The notes beneath the pieces were generated by a model. The model ran no database searches and had not been told where the DNA came from. It saw nothing but the letters and a program-made list of their open reading frames with translations. Positions 6,584-10,221 of a DNA stretch of 10,221 bases are shown here, piece by piece. Positions within the stretch are counted from its first letter, which is position 1. The number at the start of each line of letters is the position of its first letter. The position numbers and the translations under genes were made by a program. Origin of the DNA: Bacillota bacterium (lineage in GTDB: Bacteria > Bacillota > Bacilli > Alicyclobacillales > SLC66); NCBI GenBank assembly GCA_021846145.1, contig JAJZCJ010000106.1:1-10221 (forward strand). Reading direction: 5' to 3'.

Positions 6584-7468
6584 ATGAAAATTAGGAAAGC
6601 GGTGATCCCTGCAGCAGGCATGGGGACCCGATTTTTGCCTGCCACAAAAGCTCAGCCAAAGGAAATGTTACCACTTGTGGACAAGCCAGCCATTCAGTAT
6701 ATTGTAGAAGAGGCTGTAGAATCAGGCATTGAGGACATTTTGATCGTGACAGGGCGGTTTAAGCGAGCGATCGAAGATCATTTTGATCGCTCAATGGAAT
6801 TAGAGATGCACCTAGCTGAGCATGAGAAGCACGAAGTGTTAGAAGTCGTGCAACAAATATCCAATTTAGCTAATATTCATTACATACGTCAACCCGAATT
6901 GCGAGGCTTAGGCCATGCTATTTTCATGGCAAGATCATATGTCGGCAATGAGCCTTTTGCGGTTTTGCTAGGTGATGACATTATTCATTCAGAAGTACCT
7001 GCTTTAGTGCAGTTGTTAGATGTATATGAACGTTCTCATACATCAGTAATTGGTGTGCAGGAAGTGCCATGGGAGAATGTATCGAGTTACGGGATTATTT
7101 CTGGCAATAGTTTAGATGGAATAAAATACAAAATCAATGATCTTGTTGAAAAACCAGCGCGTGAAGATGCTCCTTCCAATTTGGCGATTGTTGGTCGCTA
7201 CATCATTCATCCTAGTATTTTTTCCATTCTGGCAGATACAGCTCCTGGCAAACAAGGCGAAATACAGATTACAGATGCACTGCATACGCAAATGAACATA
7301 GAAGGTCTTAACGCCTGTAAAATTGAGGGCTTACGTTTCGATATTGGAGATAAACTGGGCTATATAAAAGCCACCATTGGCTTGGCGTTGACCCGGCCTG
7401 ACATGCGTGAACCTGTATTGAATTATTTACAAGCCCTATTAGAGGATGTGCCACGAAATGGGGTCTGA
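6584..7468 (+). CDS. galU: UTP--glucose-1-phosphate uridylyltransferase
   Basis: This enzyme forms UDP-glucose from UTP and glucose 1-phosphate (EC 2.7.7.9). UDP-glucose supplies glycolipid anchors, wall teichoic acid glucosylation, capsule and other polysaccharides in Gram-positive bacteria. The 294 residues show the nucleotidyltransferase signature near the N-terminus (PAAGMGTRFLPATKAQPKEM), the conserved KRAIEDHFDRS, RQPELRGLGHAI, the metal/nucleotide motif LLGDDI, YGII, LVEKP, GRYI and GEIQITDAL, in the usual order and at the usual total length (Bacillus GtaB type). I start at ATG 6584 (MKIRKAVIPAAG), with AAGGA (6569-6573) upstream. The frame is open to an ATG at 6476, but that would add 36 cysteine-containing residues with no family counterpart and overlap the mazG-like gene. 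The ATPase gene begins directly at its stop codon, so the two are tightly coupled. Confidence 0.96.
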   Translation: MKIRKAVIPAAGMGTRFLPATKAQPKEMLPLVDKPAIQYIVEEAVESGIEDILIVTGRFKRAIEDHFDRSMELEMHLAEHEKHEVLEVVQQISNLANIHYIRQPELRGLGHAIFMARSYVGNEPFAVLLGDDIIHSEVPALVQLLDVYERSHTSVIGVQEVPWENVSSYGIISGNSLDGIKYKINDLVEKPAREDAPSNLAIVGRYIIHPSIFSILADTAPGKQGEIQITDALHTQMNIEGLNACKIEGLRFDIGDKLGYIKATIGLALTRPDMREPVLNYLQALLEDVPRNGV

Positions 7469-7471
7469 TTG

Positions 7472-9175
7472 GTGGACAGCCACACAAATTTTCTGCGCAC
7501 GCTGAGAAGCCTTGATGGCAAACCGTATAGCGGGTATAAGGATTTAAAAGGGGAGTATCACCTCCCCTTTTATGAGTTGATTATTGATCATGTGCAGGCC
7601 GACCCTTTTGCTCCCCCCTCAAGAATTCGAGCGAGAGTGCCTATGGATCTGTTACGCATCAGTGAAGTTGATTTGCACAATATCGATCAGCGAATTGCTA
7701 TTGAGGACTTTTTGACGCGTAGAATGGTGTTGGCTTTATCTGAACTTGGTGCCAAGCGCAGGGGTAGTGGGCGTAGTGGTTCATTATTAGTTGCGGTACC
7801 AGGACAAGTGGTGTTGGCTCGAAGCAGTGTGATGATTACGCCGGATTCAATAGAAGTGCGGATGTCGATTGGATTACCTGCAAATGGCCGTAAAATCAGA
7901 GCGAAAGACGCTGAGGCCATGTTATTAGAGGATCTACCGTTTGTGTTTGACTTAGCTTTCTCGCGCAGTCAGTTTCCATTTGATACGTTGCAGGCACACA
8001 TTAATTTATATATTGATCAATGTGCACTCAGGAAGTCACTCGCTGATTCGGGCTTGATCGCCTTTATCGGTGAAGGATCCGTTTTGGCGCGCCAAAGTGG
8101 TGTCAGCGATTTGCCGATGGATGAGAAAATTGCCGTACAGTTTCATAGTCCAGAGAGTTTGCGTGTAGTTAAAAAATTGCCCAGTGGCCGGACAGTTAGT
8201 GGGATGGGGATCAAAAAAGGCGTCACACTGATTGTTGGTGGCGGTTTTCATGGGAAAAGCACCTTATTGCATGCGATTGAGCGAGGTGTGTACAATCATG
8301 TGGCTGGGGATGGCAGGGAATGGTGTATTACCGATGCACAAGCGGTCAAGATTCGCGCGGAAGATGGCCGCAGAGTCAGTCGCGTCGATATTTCCGGATT
8401 TATTAATCACTTGCCTCGAGGAAGATCTACTACCACATTTAGTACACAAGACGCCAGTGGATCGACTTCACAGGTGGCGGCGATTGTGGAGGCCATGGAA
8501 TTAGGTGCGACGGTGTTGTTAATGGATGAAGATACTTGTGCAACGAATTTCATGATTCGTGATGCGCGGATGCAAATGCTGGTGGTCAAAGAAAGAGAAC
8601 CAATAACGCCATTTGTAGATCGTGTGCGTGAACTGTACGATCAACTTGGCGTTTCGACGATTTTAGTGATTGGAGGATCGGGCGATTACCTTGATGCGGC
8701 AGACGTTGTCATCGACATGGATGAATATCGACCGTATGACTATACTGTGAAAGCAAAGGAAGTATCCCGGAGACTGCCCGTTTCAAGAAAAACAGAAGTA
8801 ATCGTGCCGCTAAACCCCGTACGCACCAGATCCCCTCACCCCCCTAACTTGCGAAATCGAATAGATCGCATAGAAGCCAAAGCGTTTCCTACGTTGCACA
8901 TAGGTGATGAATTTGTCGATCTTAGTGCGCTCGAACAACTAGTGGATGAAGGCCAATTGCGAGCAATTGCGCTACTTATGCGTTTTGCGTTAGATTCCTA
9001 TGTGAATGGCACCATTTCGCTTAGGACAGTGGTGGAAAAATCCGTGCAACACGTTTTACAAAATGGATTTGCATCCACTGGTACGTACGAAGGATGTTCA
9101 GGATTCTATGCATTGCCTAGGGCCATGGAATTAGGGATGGCGTGGAACCGAGTCCGCACTTTACATATACGATAA
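7472..9175 (+). CDS. Predicted ATPase of the ABC class (COG3044-type, ABC_ATPase family)
   Basis: This is a soluble protein of about 567 residues with no membrane segment. Its N-terminal region (GYKDLKGEYHLPFYELIIDH, then QADPFAPPSRIRARVP) matches the characteristic start of the family known as 'predicted ATPase of the ABC class' (COG3044; Pfam ABC_N, ABC_ATPase and MRB1590 C-terminal domains by recollection). The Walker A motif is at about 256-264 (GGGFHGKST), a signature-like SGSTSQ at about 329-334, Walker B ATVLLMDEDTCATNFMIRD at about 346-364, and a later IGGSGDY. The C-terminal part has VDLSALEQLVDEGQLRAIA. The Trypanosoma member MRB1590 is linked to RNA editing; the bacterial role is not established, although RNA binding is a fair guess. 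It starts at GTG 7472 or TTG 7469, immediately after the galU stop; GGGG (7460-7463) is eight bases before the GTG. Orthology with transport ABC proteins is not implied. Confidence 0.88.
   Translation: MDSHTNFLRTLRSLDGKPYSGYKDLKGEYHLPFYELIIDHVQADPFAPPSRIRARVPMDLLRISEVDLHNIDQRIAIEDFLTRRMVLALSELGAKRRGSGRSGSLLVAVPGQVVLARSSVMITPDSIEVRMSIGLPANGRKIRAKDAEAMLLEDLPFVFDLAFSRSQFPFDTLQAHINLYIDQCALRKSLADSGLIAFIGEGSVLARQSGVSDLPMDEKIAVQFHSPESLRVVKKLPSGRTVSGMGIKKGVTLIVGGGFHGKSTLLHAIERGVYNHVAGDGREWCITDAQAVKIRAEDGRRVSRVDISGFINHLPRGRSTTTFSTQDASGSTSQVAAIVEAMELGATVLLMDEDTCATNFMIRDARMQMLVVKEREPITPFVDRVRELYDQLGVSTILVIGGSGDYLDAADVVIDMDEYRPYDYTVKAKEVSRRLPVSRKTEVIVPLNPVRTRSPHPPNLRNRIDRIEAKAFPTLHIGDEFVDLSALEQLVDEGQLRAIALLMRFALDSYVNGTISLRTVVEKSVQHVLQNGFASTGTYEGCSGFYALPRAMELGMAWNRVRTLHIR
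7545..7572 (+). terminator. Terminator-like hairpin within the ATPase gene
   Basis: TAAAAGGGGAG (7545-7555) and CTCCCCTTTTA (7562-7572) are a perfect 11-base-pair inverted repeat around a six-base loop. The stem core is six pairs GGGGAG/CTCCCC, followed by TTTT, the form of a short intrinsic terminator. It lies at codons 25-34 of the ATPase gene, about 80 bases after the galU stop. It could cause partial termination (attenuation) of galU transcripts when ribosomes lag. The run also encodes the conserved KGEYHLPF segment, so chance codon choice is possible. Confidence 0.4.
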
Positions 9176-9188
9176 TGTAAATTTTACA
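9176..9188. promoter_or_regulatory. Operator-like palindrome TGTAAATTTTACA
   Basis: Directly after the ATPase stop codon, TGTAAA and TTTACA form a perfect inverted repeat around one T. It is the main structured element in the 82-base gap before the PLD-like gene. The size and symmetry fit a small dimeric repressor site, and the right half TTTACA is also one base from a -35 box, although no matching -10 at normal spacing was found. The regulator, if any, is unknown. Confidence 0.3.
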
Positions 9189-9257
9189 ATTGCAAAAAGG
9201 TATTTGATCACTTGGCGGGTACAGATGCATTAGTTCCACTTCTAAATAGGAGGACTG

Positions 9258-10221
9258 ATGTTGATGATCCGCTTGGGCAAATTATTAGGTACTAGATATA
9301 AAGGGTTGCGGGTTTTTTCGTTTATTTTACTGATTATGGTGTTTATGCTTGGAGGATGTGGGCTTACTGCTAGCGATATTCCTAGCTCAATGCCTGCTGC
9401 TGCGGTTTCTGGGAATATGACACTATACTGGGGGTCGCAAGTGAAACAACGCGCTTTAAAGATGATTAGTGCGAGTACTTCGTTTTGTCATTTCAGTGTT
9501 TATGAATTGGGAGACAAGGCTGTTTTAAATGCGCTAGTTTCCGCAAAAAAACGCGGTGTGGACGTGGAGGTGGTGGTTGACGGTACGGAGTCTCAATCAC
9601 AGTCAGTGGCTGTGCCATATTTAAAACAAGCTGGTGTAAAGATCAGATCATTAACGATTCCTAGTGGAATCTCCCATATCAAACTGTTGGTGGTCAACAC
9701 AAAAGACGGCTTAGAGGCACTGATGGGAGGAATGAATTTTGGTCGTGAAAGTCTCTTTAATCATGATGCCTCTGTTTTTTTAATGCAAGCGACGACTGCT
9801 TTTGAAGAGGTATTTCAACGAGATTATCAAGATGCAGGTGGTATTCCCGAAGAGGCACCGGCTTACCGTTCTCCGATATTGGTGGATAGACAAATTGCTC
9901 CTGCGATGTTGGCAGCTATTGCGCAGGCGCAAAAAAATATTGAAATTGAAGCATTTGCGCTTACCAGCCGGCCTTTTATTCAGGCTTTATTGGCAGCTAA
10001 ATCAAGGGGAGTGGAGGTGAAAGTGGTATTGGACCCGCACGCTTCTTATCAGAAGAAAACAGCATACGAACTGTTACAGGCGGGCATAGCTACTTGCTTC
10101 TACCGACCATTGCAGGATGAACTGTTACATGCGAAAATAATGTCAATTGATGATGGCAACCTATTTTTTATTGGTAGTTCTAATTTTTCTCGTCAGGCTT
10201 TTGACATTAATCATGAAGGGG
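9258..10221 (+). CDS. Phospholipase D-like lipoprotein (partial at right edge)
   Basis: The frame is open from ATG 9258 to the window end (321 codons, no stop reached). Residues 1-34 form a lipoprotein signal peptide: a basic start, hydrophobic FSFILLIMVFMLG and lipobox LGGC with C34, so the mature protein should be lipid-anchored on the outer face of the membrane. The body has two PLD-type repeats. The first (about 52-190) has VYELGD, H140-x-K142 and GGMNFG (157-162), but the Asp expected in HxKxxxxD is N147. The second (from about 205) has EAFALTSRPF, the complete H291-x-K293-x4-D298 and GSSNFS (306-311). The superfamily covers phospholipase D, cardiolipin synthase and nucleases; substrate cannot be assigned, and cardiolipin synthases usually have membrane helices instead of a lipobox. 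AGGAGG (9248-9253) lies four bases before ATG 9258 and ten before the in-frame ATG 9264, so either start may be used. Confidence 0.85.
   Translation, partial: MLMIRLGKLLGTRYKGLRVFSFILLIMVFMLGGCGLTASDIPSSMPAAAVSGNMTLYWGSQVKQRALKMISASTSFCHFSVYELGDKAVLNALVSAKKRGVDVEVVVDGTESQSQSVAVPYLKQAGVKIRSLTIPSGISHIKLLVVNTKDGLEALMGGMNFGRESLFNHDASVFLMQATTAFEEVFQRDYQDAGGIPEEAPAYRSPILVDRQIAPAMLAAIAQAQKNIEIEAFALTSRPFIQALLAAKSRGVEVKVVLDPHASYQKKTAYELLQAGIATCFYRPLQDELLHAKIMSIDDGNLFFIGSSNFSRQAFDINHEG

Noticed and set aside
6765..6792. Inverted repeat GAGCGATC / GATCGCTC within galU
   Set aside because: It encodes the conserved KRAIEDHFDRS segment, has a 12-base loop and no T tract, so codon coincidence explains it.
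8083..8096. Perfect 14-base palindrome TTTGGCGCGCCAAA inside the ATPase gene
   Set aside because: It is short and fully coding; GGCGCGCC also occurs near 1564 in pncB, and I see no pattern suggesting a shared binding site.
9802..10020. 72-codon open frame overlapping the PLD-like gene
   Set aside because: It is a shadow in another frame; the overlapping frame carries a lipobox and PLD motifs and spans the whole region.

Overview
The window looks like chromosomal DNA of a Gram-positive, spore-former-like Bacillota (Firmicutes) bacterium of moderate GC content. The reasons are strong AGGAGG-type ribosome binding sites, frequent GTG/TTG starts, short intergenic gaps, a Bacillus-type nicotinate phosphoribosyltransferase, an OmpR/EnvZ-class two-component pair, IspH of the MEP isoprenoid pathway, and a lipobox-bearing lipoprotein. 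A placement near Alicyclobacillus-like acidophiles is only an impression. I see no RNA genes, insertion sequences, phage genes or CRISPR, and no stretch over 300 bases lacks a gene.

Layout. Positions 2-127 hold the C-terminal tail of a HAD-like hydrolase, followed after 22 bases by pncB (NAD salvage). Convergent to pncB, with stop codons overlapping in a shared TTAA, is a membrane-anchored protein with a class A beta-lactamase-like fold in which the catalytic motifs appear to be gone. A 126-base AT-rich divergent region separates it from a rightward gene series: response regulator, sensor histidine kinase (overlapping by 17 bases), ispH (17 bases further on), a MazG-like pyrophosphohydrolase behind a possible promoter of its own, galU, and a predicted ABC-class ATPase (COG3044-type) that begins at the galU stop codon. 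After an 82-base gap comes a phospholipase D-like lipoprotein that runs off the right edge.

How the parts may fit. The two-component pair is probably co-transcribed with ispH, whose product supplies IPP/DMAPP for undecaprenyl phosphate and quinones. galU makes UDP-glucose for cell-wall and membrane glycopolymers. The PLD-like lipoprotein and the beta-lactamase-like pseudoenzyme both face outside the membrane. An envelope-related theme is therefore plausible, but it is an inference from gene order. The most unusual items are the pseudo-beta-lactamase divergent from the kinase operon, an extra segment of about 26 residues in the kinase dimerisation hairpin, two terminator-like hairpins inside coding sequence (at the regulator/kinase junction and early in the ATPase gene), the PLD-like protein with an altered first HKD motif, and the little-understood COG3044 ATPase.
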